Shown here piece by piece: positions 16,180-24,093 of a DNA stretch of 35,295 nt; positions within the stretch are counted from its first letter, which is position 1; the number at the start of each line of letters is the position of its first letter. The DNA is from Sporomusaceae bacterium UBA7701 (GTDB lineage: Bacteria; Bacillota; Negativicutes; Sporomusales; UBA7701): assembly GCA_002482545.1 (NCBI GenBank), contig DLGF01000012.1, forward strand, positions 167,917-203,211, written 5' to 3'. The position numbers and the translations under genes are program-made. Under the pieces are notes generated by a model. It was not told where the DNA came from, did not search any database, and was given only the letters and a program-made list of their open reading frames with translations.

Positions 16180-16212
16180 CCAAAAAAGCGCTCGTGCCGA
16201 GCGCTTTTTTGG
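16180..16212. terminator. Bidirectional rho-independent terminator
   Basis: CCAAAAAAGCGCTC/GAGCGCTTTTTTGG forms a 14-bp stem with a 5-base loop; both strands end in a run of six U residues in the stem. It closes the small-ORF transcript from the left and the glycosyltransferase gene from the right. Confidence 0.9.
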
Positions 16213-16248
16213 TTGGGACCGGCGATTCAACAACGAAAAACGCAATCT

Positions 16249-17361
16249 TTAATCCGGCTCTCCCTGTATTCTGGTGACAACCGGCCGGCGCGGCGGATAT
16301 TTTTCATCAGCCGGCGGCAGGGTACGGCCACGGCTCACCGCATAAGCCGTCCGTACAACAGCCGCAGGCTCAATACTGCTCATGCAATCTATTTTCCCCG
16401 CCCGGCACCGTTGTTTATGGCAATGCGAGCAGGCCTGCCGCTTCACGAGAAAGGCGTGCTGTCGCCCTTCCGGATTGAACAGCGCAGGGTCGGTAGGGCC
16501 AAAGAGCGCTACCGTGGGAACGCCGAGAGCCGCCGCAATATGAAGCGGGCCTGTGTCGCCCGTGATTACCACCGCCGCCCGGTTAAGAAGCGCCGACATT
16601 TCGAGAAGCGAGGTTTCCCCCACGGCGTTGACGACCGGCACCCCAGAGGCCGCCGCGATTCGCGCAGCCGCATCGGCCTCACTCTTACCACCGCATAGTA
16701 CGACCGTGAAATCCCGGGCCAGCATGCGGGCAGTCGTGGCGAAGAAACCCGGCGGCCAGTTTTTGCTCGGCCAGGTTGTCCCGACAACGAGAACAGCCAG
16801 CCGGTCATGATCCAAGGGCCCCGCTTCGCGCAGATAGCCTTCGGCCCACAAGGCGGCTTCTTCCGGCACGACCATCCTCATGCGCCGCACGGCAGGCACA
16901 ATACCCAACGGTTTCAGCACTCCCAAGTATCGGTCCACAATCTTCGTCCCAGTCGGGGCAGCCGTTTCCGTCATAAATAGGGGATTTAATTCGCGCGCTC
17001 CCTGAAGGCCAATGCGCCGGGGAGTTTTTACCCTTCGCGCGATCAGTCCGGTCAGCAGCAATCCATGAATGTCAAGCACGGCGTCGAAACGGCGCGTGGA
17101 CAGCTGCGCACCCAGACTGCGCCACATTTGAGCGGCTTTCTTCCACTCCCGCCGCCGCAAATATCCTTCGAAGCGCTCCCGGGACCATATCCATATTTCG
17201 TCGATATCCGGATTAAAACGAATGACATCGGCCGAGACCTCGCTCACCAGCCAGGTCACTTTGGCATCCGGCCACGCGGTTTTGATCGACGCCGCAACCG
17301 GCGTGCAGTGGACGACATCGCCGATTGAGCTTAACCGGATAATCAGTATTTGTTTGCCCAT
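16249..17361 (-). CDS. Glycosyltransferase family 9 (heptosyltransferase-like)
   Basis: A 370-residue GT-B enzyme of the WaaC/WaaF/WaaQ type, which transfers heptose or a related sugar to the inner core of lipopolysaccharide on the cytoplasmic face of the inner membrane. Family marks are the start ILIIRLSSIGDVVHCTPV, the middle LVVGTTWPSKNWP and the sugar-nucleotide site GDTGPLHIAAALGVPTVALFG split across residues 270-290. The C-terminal part has five cysteines in CSHCHKQRC and IDCM, a pattern seen in some members and possibly binding metal. It follows the CaCA exchanger by 28 bases, probably in one operon. Its presence supports a diderm envelope. Confidence 0.92.
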   Translation of the reverse strand: MGKQILIIRLSSIGDVVHCTPVAASIKTAWPDAKVTWLVSEVSADVIRFNPDIDEIWIWSRERFEGYLRRREWKKAAQMWRSLGAQLSTRRFDAVLDIHGLLLTGLIARRVKTPRRIGLQGARELNPLFMTETAAPTGTKIVDRYLGVLKPLGIVPAVRRMRMVVPEEAALWAEGYLREAGPLDHDRLAVLVVGTTWPSKNWPPGFFATTARMLARDFTVVLCGGKSEADAAARIAAASGVPVVNAVGETSLLEMSALLNRAAVVITGDTGPLHIAAALGVPTVALFGPTDPALFNPEGRQHAFLVKRQACSHCHKQRCRAGKIDCMSSIEPAAVVRTAYAVSRGRTLPPADEKYPPRRPVVTRIQGEPD

Positions 17362-17389
17362 CTTCCATCCTGCCTTTAGCGGTTGACGA

Positions 17390-18424
17390 TTATCGGAACC
17401 AGCCGTCCATCACCAGGTTTTGTACAGAAAGATTATAACACAAGTAGGCCGCAACGGCGAATACCAGGTAAAATAGCGCCGCGTAGGATAAACGCCCGGC
17501 GGAAAACCGCCCGCGCTTCAACGTCAGCCATAAGAACGAGATCGAGAGCATGGTAACCGCCACTGACAGGATGAGATATTCGTCAAAACGCCAAGGCGTG
17601 AAATAGATGCCGAGGGCACTGGGGATCGTGGCCTGGACCATCATGGAGCCGCTGATATTGCTGAGCGCCAGCCCCACCTTCCCTTGACGCACCCAGATGA
17701 CCGCGTTCAGCGTCTCGGGCAGCTCTGTCGCCAAAGGGCTCAGCAATAACGAGATCATGTGGGGCGCGATCCCGAACGAGGCGCTTATCAGCTCCAGCCG
17801 GTTGACAAACAATTGCGATCCGATGAAGATCAGCCCCAGAGCCGCGAAGGTCTGGCCCAGCACCCAGCCGGTTTCCGGCACTCGCTGCCTGGGCCGGAAT
17901 TTCAGCGGTTCGAGCATTTTCTCACCCGCAGCGGCGGTTGATCGCATCTCTCTCAGACAATACCAGGCATAAGCCGCCACAAATACTATAGCGGCAAATT
18001 TTTTTCCCGGAAAGGCCACCAAGCCGAGCAGTGCATTGGCAGCGAAGATGCTCAAGAACCAGAGCTGATCCCGGGCCAGTTTACCGCCGTCTACAGCCAG
18101 ACCGCCCTTCGCAGGCCCTTCCGGCTGCGAGGCCTTTATGCTCCACCCCACCACGGCATAGGCCACGGTGCTCAAAATGAGCGGTCCGCCCAAGGCGGCT
18201 CCCACGCCGATATCCTTCTGGTGGGCGGATGCGCCGAAAGCCACCGCCATGAAAGTCACCACACTTTCCGGCAGGGCCGTCCCGAAGGCGGCAAGCACCG
18301 TCCCCACGGCGCTATCCGCAATATTGAATTTACGTCCGACCCATTCGATGCCGTTTACAAATAACTCGCAGCTGATATAAATAAGAACAGCGGCCAGAAT
18401 TAAAGTTGCCAAGCTAAGCAGCAT
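17390..18424 (-). CDS. CaCA-family sodium/calcium (cation/H+) exchanger
   Basis: A 344-residue inner-membrane antiporter with about ten helices in two inverted halves. The two alpha-repeats are recognisable: FGTALPESVVTFMAV in the first half and SPLATELPETLNAVIW in the second, with the Glu residues that bind the ion. These fit the YrbG/NCX group, though the ion pair is not fixed by sequence. The ATG has GGAGGG upstream. It is the first gene of a likely operon with the glycosyltransferase, a pairing whose meaning is unclear. Confidence 0.92.
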   Translation of the reverse strand: MLLSLATLILAAVLIYISCELFVNGIEWVGRKFNIADSAVGTVLAAFGTALPESVVTFMAVAFGASAHQKDIGVGAALGGPLILSTVAYAVVGWSIKASQPEGPAKGGLAVDGGKLARDQLWFLSIFAANALLGLVAFPGKKFAAIVFVAAYAWYCLREMRSTAAAGEKMLEPLKFRPRQRVPETGWVLGQTFAALGLIFIGSQLFVNRLELISASFGIAPHMISLLLSPLATELPETLNAVIWVRQGKVGLALSNISGSMMVQATIPSALGIYFTPWRFDEYLILSVAVTMLSISFLWLTLKRGRFSAGRLSYAALFYLVFAVAAYLCYNLSVQNLVMDGWFR

Positions 18425-18548
18425 GATCTTCCCTCCGGCACTAGTATTAACCGTTCGGAGTTAAAGCTTGCAGTTGCCGCCGGTACCGCAACTTGCCATC
18501 GCGACCGCTTTGACCGCTGAAAACGGGGGAAACTATGCCGGAGCGGCA

Positions 18549-18580
18549 AAAAACCGGCAGTATCCTGCCGGTTTTTCTTT
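18549..18580. terminator. Intrinsic terminator in the gap upstream of the CaCA gene
   Basis: AAAAACCGGCAG/CTGCCGGTTTTT (18549-18560 with 18565-18576) is a perfect 12-bp stem with a TATC loop and U residues on both strands. No gene that it would close is visible on either side, which hints at a short transcript in 18425-18640 that I cannot define. Confidence 0.75.
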
Positions 18581-18640
18581 ACCCGCTTCTTTGGGCATTC
18601 ACTTCTACACCAGGTCGTTTTTTCTCTTACGCGACATAGT

Positions 18641-18670
18641 TTGAGCCATGATCCATCCTTATGGTATACT
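18641..18670 (+). promoter_or_regulatory. Promoter of a short rightward transcript
   Basis: TTGAGC (18641-18646), 18 bases, then TATACT (18665-18670), followed by the palindrome AGCGTACGCT. Confidence 0.55.
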
Positions 18671-18676
18671 GTATAG

Positions 18677-18750
18677 CGTACGCTCATTCAGCGAGGAGTG
18701 CTGTTGGGTGTTATCTTCCATTACGCGCCTCCCGCGAGGCGTCTTTTTTT
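18677..18750 (+). ncRNA. Candidate small RNA of about 75 nt
   Basis: A promoter-like sequence and, 55 bases on, an intrinsic terminator (stem CGCCTC/GAGGCG at 18726-18731 and 18736-18741, then TCTTTTTTT) bound this stretch, with no rightward gene for 6 kb. A 10-base palindrome AGCGTACGCT lies at the 5' end, and GAGGAG followed by TTG could start a short peptide that would run through the terminator, so an untranslated RNA is preferred. The rest of the 18425-18830 gap holds only terminators. No known RNA family is recognised. Confidence 0.45.
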
Positions 18751-18753
18751 ACG

Positions 18754-18784
18754 CAAAAAAGCCTCTAAGCAATCCTCAGAGGCT
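18754..18784 (-). terminator. Rho-independent terminator of the receiver gene
   Basis: A 7-bp stem AGCCTCT/AGAGGCT with an 11-base loop is followed on the minus strand by six U residues. Confidence 0.82.
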
Positions 18785-18830
18785 GATTTGCGCTATATCC
18801 GATTGGGCGGCAACGCCCGGAACCGAGCGC

Positions 18831-19250
18831 CTATTGGGTCTTAAGCTTTCGGACGCTTCCCCGGCTTTTCGCCGGAGCTTCGTGCCGCAGTTCGGTCCGA
18901 ATATGTGTAAGCATGGCCATTAATTTTTGCGGATCATAAGGCTTGGCCAAAAAGGATTTGGCCCCTGCCTGGATGGCTTTTTTAATGCTAAGCTCGTCGT
19001 CCATCGCGGACACCATGATGACTTTGGCATCGCTGTTGATTTCGCGAAGCTTTTTCAGGGTGGCTAGTCCGTCCATTCCGGGCATTACAATATCCAGCAG
19101 TGTTATGTCCGGCTTAGCGGTGCGGTATTTCTTGATTGCCTCCAAGCCGTTGGCGGCCTCCGCCACCACTGCGAAGCCCATCTTCCCGATATAATTGATA
19201 AGGATTTTGCGAGAAGTCTGTGAGTCGTCCACTACTAGAACTCTGACCAT
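18831..19250 (-). CDS. CheY-like single-domain response regulator
   Basis: A 139-residue receiver with no output domain. The acidic pocket (VVDDS, residues 7-9), phospho-acceptor D53 in LLDIVMPGMDG, switch S81 and lysine K103 in LAKPYDP are all present. A basic tail of about 18 residues (APAKSRGSVRKLK) follows the domain. It acts by protein contact, either at the flagellar motor or as a phosphorelay step. There is no adjacent kinase or che gene, so the partner cannot be named. It is monocistronic, with its own terminator. Confidence 0.94.
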   Translation of the reverse strand: MVRVLVVDDSQTSRKILINYIGKMGFAVVAEAANGLEAIKKYRTAKPDITLLDIVMPGMDGLATLKKLREINSDAKVIMVSAMDDELSIKKAIQAGAKSFLAKPYDPQKLMAMLTHIRTELRHEAPAKSRGSVRKLKTQ

Positions 19251-19404
19251 GATTCTGCCTAAACTCCAATCTGTGTTCAGTTATGGTTGCGCATACATTC
19301 ACAGTATATATCGTAACTTTGCCGACTTCCTTAAGCGCTCCGGCCCAAAAATATCGAAAAACACCGCCGCAGCCCGATTGCTCGGCACCCGGCTCATTCA
19401 GCCG

Positions 19405-20454
19405 CTACCGTTTGAACCGCTTGGCTATTTTGGCGACTTCCTTGCCCCAGCGCTTATTTTCCTGCCGCAGCCGCCCGTCCTTTTTAGCCTCCAAATGGGC
19501 CAGTTCGCGTTGAAGCTTAAGCCAGCTCTGCCAGCGGTCTACGGGAAGCGATCCGTTCCCGAGAGCTTCTCTTACGGCACACCCGGGCTCATTGCTGTGG
19601 CCGCAGTCCCGGAACCGGCAAGCGTCAATTAATTGCTCAATATCCCCAAACACCTCGCTGATGCCTGTCGCCGCCTCCCACATCGACAGCATCCGCATTC
19701 CGGGGGTATCCAAAATGAGCCCGCCTTCCGGCAGCAATACAAGCTCGCGATGGGTGGTAGTATGACGGCCCCGGCCGTCATTTTCCCGGATGGCCTGGGT
19801 CGCCAGCGCCTCCCTCCCACAGAGGGTGTTGACCAGCGTGGATTTCCCGACTCCGGATGAGCCTAGCAAAGCTACCGTAGCCCCGGGCTGCAGATACCGG
19901 CGCAATTCCTCCATCCCTTCGCCCGTTGCGGCGCTCACCGCATGAACATCCACGCCCGGCGCCACCTCCCGGACCCTGGCAATATACTCCAGGGCGTCGT
20001 CACAACAATCCGCCTTGGTCAAAACCACCACCGGCAAAGCGCCGCTTTCCCAGCCGATGATCAGGTAGCGCTCCAGCCGCCGCAGGTTAAAGTCGCGATT
20101 GAGCGACTGCACTAAAAAAACCGTGTCGACATTGGCCGCCACCACCTGCTCCCTGACTTCCGGTCCGGCCGCCGCCCGGGAAAACTTGGTCCGGCGGGGC
20201 AGTACCGCGGTCACATACGGCATATCAAGGCCTGCTTCGCTCAATAGCACAACCCAATCGCCAACCGCGGGGAAAAGCGGCTGGCTCATCAACTTTTTCG
20301 CCGCTTTACCGGCGACGATTTCTCCCTCTTTCGTCATGATTCTCATTTGCTCGCCGAAATCGGCGATAACCCGGCCAACCTGCTCCGGCCCGGCCCCGAT
20401 TCCGGAAAGTCCGGCCGCAAACGTTTCGTTCCAGCCATATTGCAGTAAGTTCAA
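19405..20454 (-). CDS. rsgA: Ribosome small-subunit-dependent GTPase A
   Basis: Late 30S-subunit assembly GTPase. The N-terminal OB domain is followed by a circularly permuted GTPase domain, in which G4 (TKADC) comes before the P-loop GSSGVGKST and G3 (DTPGM). The C-terminal zinc knuckle is CRFRDCGHSNEPGC. The N-terminal region is longer than in short RsgA forms, giving 349 residues. A frame extends to 20475, but GGAGG lies 9 bases before the TTG at 20454 that yields MNLLQYGWN, so that start is chosen. The C-terminal basic tail (KRWGKEVAKIAKRFKR) may bind rRNA. A short transcript and tandem terminators precede it. Confidence 0.95.
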   Translation of the reverse strand: MNLLQYGWNETFAAGLSGIGAGPEQVGRVIADFGEQMRIMTKEGEIVAGKAAKKLMSQPLFPAVGDWVVLLSEAGLDMPYVTAVLPRRTKFSRAAAGPEVREQVVAANVDTVFLVQSLNRDFNLRRLERYLIIGWESGALPVVVLTKADCCDDALEYIARVREVAPGVDVHAVSAATGEGMEELRRYLQPGATVALLGSSGVGKSTLVNTLCGREALATQAIRENDGRGRHTTTHRELVLLPEGGLILDTPGMRMLSMWEAATGISEVFGDIEQLIDACRFRDCGHSNEPGCAVREALGNGSLPVDRWQSWLKLQRELAHLEAKKDGRLRQENKRWGKEVAKIAKRFKR

Positions 20455-20485
20455 GTGAATCGTCCTCCGTTTCAAAAAATGGGCA

Positions 20486-20521
20486 TAAAAAGCCCGCAGA
20501 TGCCGACCACCTGCGGGCTTT
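20486..20521 (-). terminator. Intrinsic terminator just upstream of rsgA
   Basis: An 11-bp stem AAAGCCCGCAG/CTGCGGGCTTT (20489-20499 with 20511-20521) is followed on the minus strand by TTTTTA. It stands between the short transcript and rsgA, second of two terminators in a row. Confidence 0.85.
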
Positions 20522-20534
20522 GATCAAAGGCAAC

Positions 20535-20558
20535 AAAAAAACACGCCCCTAATGCGTG
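20535..20558 (-). terminator. First terminator of the short leftward transcript
   Basis: A 5-bp stem CACGC/GCGTG (20542-20546 with 20554-20558) is followed on the minus strand by seven U residues. Confidence 0.7.
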
Positions 20559-20742
20559 CTCAAGTTTGGCCTACACATCATTCAGGTTGCTCGAAAGAAG
20601 CTGTACAGACAGCTTAAAGAAAGCCCCGAGGCTGGCTTCAGGCTTGCTGTACCGGTATGCGATTAGACGACAATCCCCTCTCCATATACTGCCGACATTA
20701 ACAACAACTCCTTTCACCATAGAACTCGCAGCGCGCCTGCGC
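20559..20742 (-). ncRNA. Candidate regulatory RNA or leader transcript of unknown function
   Basis: A near-consensus promoter (20749-20777) drives about 185 bases leftward to a U7 terminator and a second terminator, followed by rsgA. Two mutually exclusive pairings are visible: AAGCTGT/ACAGCTT (20598-20604 with 20609-20615) and CTGTAC/GTACAG (20647-20652 with 20603-20608). That is an attenuator-like design. Two small frames exist. An 11-codon frame (20698 to 20663, MSAVYGEGIVV) has AAAGGAG 9 bases before its ATG. A 49-codon frame (20720 to 20571, MVKGVVVNVG to LLSSNLNDV) has a poor ribosome site but stops just before the terminator. I cannot tell whether it is RNA or coding. Confidence 0.5.
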
Positions 20743-20748
20743 AATCTC

Positions 20749-20777
20749 ATTGTATGAAAAATCCCCGGCGCTGTCAA
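20749..20777 (-). promoter_or_regulatory. Near-consensus promoter of the short leftward transcript
   Basis: On the minus strand TTGACA, 17 bases, then TACAAT: one mismatch to the sigma-A consensus. Confidence 0.85.
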
Positions 20778-20820
20778 CCGGCCGGCTGCTGCCGGCCAAT
20801 CGCCGCCGGCAGGGCAGCCC

Positions 20821-20854
20821 AAAAAGGACTTACGGAATTCCCGTAAGTCCTTTT
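20821..20854 (-). terminator. Rho-independent terminator of the HD-GYP-like gene
   Basis: A 14-bp stem AAAAGGACTTACGG/CCGTAAGTCCTTTT with a 5-base loop is followed by U residues on the minus strand, 8 bases after the stop. Confidence 0.92.
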
Positions 20855-20861
20855 CCGCTAT

Positions 20862-21902
20862 TTAGTTCGGGGCGACGATCCGGCTGATCACCGCACTGCC
20901 GTGCTGAGAAAGGTCTACGATCTTGTTGTCGGCGGTTCTCACCACCGGCAGGCAGGAGCCGGTGGGATGGAAATAGATAACCTCGGCCTCCTGGCCGTTT
21001 TTCAGGAGAATTTTATTTCTCAGCAGACTGTCCCGTATCCGGTTGATAAAAACGTGACACACGGCCGGGTCGAGTTTGCCGAACATCTCATGGGCCAGCA
21101 GGTCAAGAACGGGAAACGGATTGGCGTATTCGGCGGTATACGCCTGGGTGTGGAAGGTATCGGCAACCGCGATAATCTTCGCATAGGGATGAATCTTCAA
21201 CCCATTGACGCCCATAGGGTGCCCGCTGCCGTCAATATACTCCCGGTGCTGAATGACCCCCAGAATGACCTGGCTGGAAAGCCCCTTGACTTCCTTCAGC
21301 AACGCAGCCGCTTCCGCTATATTGGTTTGACGGGATTCGGCGGTTCGCCCGGCCGCCACGTTTCCCACGTCATGCAGCAGCCCCGCCAGGGCGACTCCCC
21401 GCACATCCTCATCGCTCCATTTCATCTGGCAGGCGATAATCGCCGCAAAGTAGCCCACCATTGCCGAGTGGCGGGAAATAAAATCCGCCACCTTATGGTC
21501 GCTCACCAGCAGGTAGTTGGTTATCACGGAACTGTTGTCCGTGACCGATGTCCGGATATGGCCGGCAGTATCTTTCAAGAGCGGCAACGGAATAATCTTC
21601 TGCTTGCGGATAAAATCAAAAGCCTGCATGGTGTTGGTGACAATCGAGTCATACTCCTGATAGAATTTATCCGTCCGCGACGAAGCGGGTTTGACTTCTT
21701 TGGCCGGCTCCTCGGCCGGCGTTTCCGCCACCGCGGCATTAACATAGACGCACTTGACGTCCCAGGCGTTTAACAGGGCTATATTCCGCTGGGTTAATAC
21801 CACGTCCTTGCCTAGCAGAATCTTGCCGTTGGCCGAAAGGACCGAATCGCCGAGCACGCTTCCGGGCATTAAGTCTTTCACGGCTACCATCTGTACTGCC
21901 AT
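20862..21902 (-). CDS. HD-GYP-like domain protein, degenerate motif
   Basis: A 346-residue cytoplasmic protein. The N-terminal part has a beta-rich segment (KDLMPGSVLGDSVLSANGKILLGKDVVLT) that often precedes HD-GYP domains. The HD core follows with RHSAMVGYF, the HD pair in LAGLLHDVGNV, and QHREYIDGSGHP, where a classical enzyme has HHERxDGxGYP. His replaces Tyr in GYP, and the first His of HHE is Gln. C-di-GMP phosphodiesterase activity is therefore uncertain; a binding or altered-substrate role is possible. The frame opens at 21935, but AAGGGGG lies 10 bases before the ATG at 21902. The 296-base gap upstream holds a 12-base palindrome (ATATCGCGATAT, 22103-22114) and a terminator. Confidence 0.85.
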   Translation of the reverse strand: MAVQMVAVKDLMPGSVLGDSVLSANGKILLGKDVVLTQRNIALLNAWDVKCVYVNAAVAETPAEEPAKEVKPASSRTDKFYQEYDSIVTNTMQAFDFIRKQKIIPLPLLKDTAGHIRTSVTDNSSVITNYLLVSDHKVADFISRHSAMVGYFAAIIACQMKWSDEDVRGVALAGLLHDVGNVAAGRTAESRQTNIAEAAALLKEVKGLSSQVILGVIQHREYIDGSGHPMGVNGLKIHPYAKIIAVADTFHTQAYTAEYANPFPVLDLLAHEMFGKLDPAVCHVFINRIRDSLLRNKILLKNGQEAEVIYFHPTGSCLPVVRTADNKIVDLSQHGSAVISRIVAPN

Positions 21903-22145
21903 AACCAGTTTTCCCCCTTGATCACCCTTAAGCATATTTGCCGCATCCGGCAGAAGCCTTCGCCGAGGCTTTTCTTTTAATTGTACATGCCCGCCGGCAA
22001 TAAATTAATCAGCGAAAAGTCCTAGTATTCTTAGCGCAAAAGTCCCGATTGACGGCCGCAGGCGACGACGCCAGCCCAAACGACCTCCCTCCCCTGCCGT
22101 ATATATCGCGATATCCGGCTATTTTATTAAGTCCCGGGCGGGACG

Positions 22146-22183
22146 AAAAAAGGCTCAATCCCCTTCAAACGGGGTTGAGCCTT
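22146..22183 (-). terminator. Rho-independent terminator of the ABC-F gene
   Basis: A 12-bp stem GGCTCAATCCCC/CGGGGTTGAGCC with one G-U pair and one mismatch-tolerant end is followed on the minus strand by TTTTTT, 15 bases past the stop. Confidence 0.88.
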
Positions 22184-22198
22184 GCCTTATTTTCCGGC

Positions 22199-23785
22199 CT
22201 AGCGTTTTTTGCTTTCCAGATATTCGTCATAGGTCACGCGCCGGTCAATCAATCCGGTGTCGGTTATTTCGATAATCCGGTTGGCGATTGTCTGCACGAA
22301 CTGATGGTCGTGGGACACGAACAGGATTGTGCCGTCGAAATGAATCAAGCCGTTATTCAACGCGGTGATCGACTCCAGGTCCAGGTGGTTGGTCGGCTCA
22401 TCCAGCAGTAGCACGTTCGCGCCGCTCAGCATCATCTTCGCCAGCATGCAGCGAACCTTCTCGCCCCCGGACAATACATTGGCGGCTTTCAGGCTTTCCT
22501 CGCCGGAGAACAGCATGCGCCCCAGGAAACCCCGGACAAAAGTCTCGTCCGGGTCGCGGGAAAACTGCCGGAGCCAATCGACCAGCGGCAAATCCGTCTC
22601 AAAGTACCCGGAGTTATCCTTGGGGAAATAGGCCTGAGAGGTGGTGACCCCCCACTTGAATTCGCCGTCATCCGCTTCGAGCTCGCCCGTCAAAATCCGG
22701 AACAGGGTGGTTTTCGCCAAGCCATTCGGCCCGACGAAGGCTATTTTATCCCCCTTTTCAACCCGGAAGCTGATGCGATCGAGAACTTTTTCGCCTTCGA
22801 TGGTTTTGACGATATTTTCGACGGCCAGGAGCTGATCGCCGGCCTCGCGGTCGGATTTAAAGGCAATATAGGGATATTTGCGCGAGGAAGGCCGGATATC
22901 TTCCAGGGTCAGCTTTTCCAACAGCTTCTTCCGCGAGGTCGCCTGGCGGGACTTGGAAGCGTTGGCGCTAAACCGCTGAATGAAGACCTGGAGCTCTTTC
23001 ATCTTTTCCTCGGTCTTCTTATTGGCTTCTTTAGCCAGCTTGAGCGCCAGCTCGCTGGACTGCTGCCAGAAATCGTAGTTTCCGACATACAGCTGGATTT
23101 TTCCAAAGTCAATGTCGGCGATATGGGTACAGACCTTGTTCAGGAAATGACGGTCGTGGGACACCACGATGACGGTATTCTCAAAATCATAAAGGAAATC
23201 TTCCAGCCAGCGAATCGAATCCACGTCAAGATGGTTGGTCGGTTCGTCCAGAAGAAGAATATCCGGGTTGCCAAACAGGGCCTGGGCCAGCAAGACCCGG
23301 ACTTTCTCATTGCCGCTGAGATCCTTCATCGGCTTGCCGTGTAGCTCTTCGCCGATTCCAAGGCCCATGAGCAGCCGGGCCGCCTCGGTATCGGCGTCCC
23401 AGCCGTTCATCTCCGCGAACTCGCCTTCCAGCTCGGCGACTTTAATGCCGTCTTCATCCGAAAAATCGTCTTTGGCATAGAGCGCGTCTTTCTCCTCCAT
23501 GACCCGGTACAATCTGGCATGTCCCATAATAACGGTCTTGAGGACTTCAAACTCGTCGAATTCGTAGTGATTCTGCTTAAGAATGGCCATACGCTCGCCC
23601 GGAGTGACGGCTACTTCCCCGTCGCTCGGCTCGATTTCCCCCGACAGGATTTTCAGAAAAGTCGACTTGCCGGTCCCATTGGCCCCAATCAGGCCATAGC
23701 AATTGCCGGGGGTGAATTTTATATTCACATTCTCAAACAATGCCCGCTTGCCAAAACGCAGCGTCAAATTACTGGTACTAATCAT
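22199..23785 (-). CDS. ABC-F ribosome-associated ATPase, YbiT/YkpA type
   Basis: A 528-residue soluble protein with two ABC domains and no membrane part; ABC-F proteins bind the ribosomal E-site and act in translation or antibiotic protection. It resembles YbiT over its length. Domain 1 has Walker A GANGTGKST and the unusual signature LSGNEKVR; domain 2 has signature LSGGEKVR and LLLDEPTNHLD. The second Walker A reads GPNGLAKTT, with Ala in place of the last Gly. The inter-domain linker includes RFSANASKSRQATSRKK, a region shared with YbiT. The frame extends 28 codons upstream, but family members start at MISTSNLTLRFG, with AAGGA before that ATG at 23785. Confidence 0.93.
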   Translation of the reverse strand: MISTSNLTLRFGKRALFENVNIKFTPGNCYGLIGANGTGKSTFLKILSGEIEPSDGEVAVTPGERMAILKQNHYEFDEFEVLKTVIMGHARLYRVMEEKDALYAKDDFSDEDGIKVAELEGEFAEMNGWDADTEAARLLMGLGIGEELHGKPMKDLSGNEKVRVLLAQALFGNPDILLLDEPTNHLDVDSIRWLEDFLYDFENTVIVVSHDRHFLNKVCTHIADIDFGKIQLYVGNYDFWQQSSELALKLAKEANKKTEEKMKELQVFIQRFSANASKSRQATSRKKLLEKLTLEDIRPSSRKYPYIAFKSDREAGDQLLAVENIVKTIEGEKVLDRISFRVEKGDKIAFVGPNGLAKTTLFRILTGELEADDGEFKWGVTTSQAYFPKDNSGYFETDLPLVDWLRQFSRDPDETFVRGFLGRMLFSGEESLKAANVLSGGEKVRCMLAKMMLSGANVLLLDEPTNHLDLESITALNNGLIHFDGTILFVSHDHQFVQTIANRIIEITDTGLIDRRVTYDEYLESKKR

Positions 23786-23830
23786 GTGCCGTTCATCCTT
23801 CCAAAAGCTTATTCGGTCATCTATCAGAAA

Positions 23831-23873
23831 GAAAACCCGGCTTGCGCCGGGCCTTATGGCGAAGCGCAAGCCG
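23831..23873 (-). promoter_or_regulatory. Possible attenuator hairpin in the ABC-F leader
   Basis: A perfect 10-bp stem CGGCTTGCGC/GCGCAAGCCG (23838-23847 with 23864-23873) is followed on the minus strand by GGTTTTCTTTCT, about 45 bases before the ABC-F start. Several antibiotic-resistance ABC-F genes are controlled by leader attenuation, so this may be one. A weak 23-codon frame (23967 to about 23896) precedes it. Confidence 0.45.
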
Positions 23874-24052
23874 CGGTTGCTCTTACTTCAGGGAAGCCGG
23901 GCTGTCCGCATAGGGAAACTAAAAGCCGTCCGATACCGGCGGCTCGTCAGTCCATGCATACTTATTAACCATAGCACATCTCGGCCGGCCCGTCAAACCC
24001 CCGGCACAGTCCGGCCGGGCGGTCCTGCCTCTATCGCATAACACCAGCCTGG

Positions 24053-24093
24053 AAAAACCGGAGAAGGCTCTCAGTCGGGTTGACTGAGAAGCC
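24053..24093 (-). terminator. Terminator overlapping the end of the 87-aa gene
   Basis: A stem of GGCTTCTCAGTC and GACTGAGAGCC with one bulge (24066-24076 with 24082-24093) includes the last codons and the TGA of the gene, and GGTTTTTCC follows on the minus strand. Confidence 0.75.

Noticed and set aside
18648..18923. A 91-codon plus-strand frame covering the small RNA candidate
   Set aside because: It starts between the -35 and -10 boxes and runs through a terminator and into the antisense of the receiver gene.
20901..21773. A 290-codon plus-strand frame opposite the HD-GYP-like gene
   Set aside because: Shadow frame in GC-rich coding sequence with no ribosome site.
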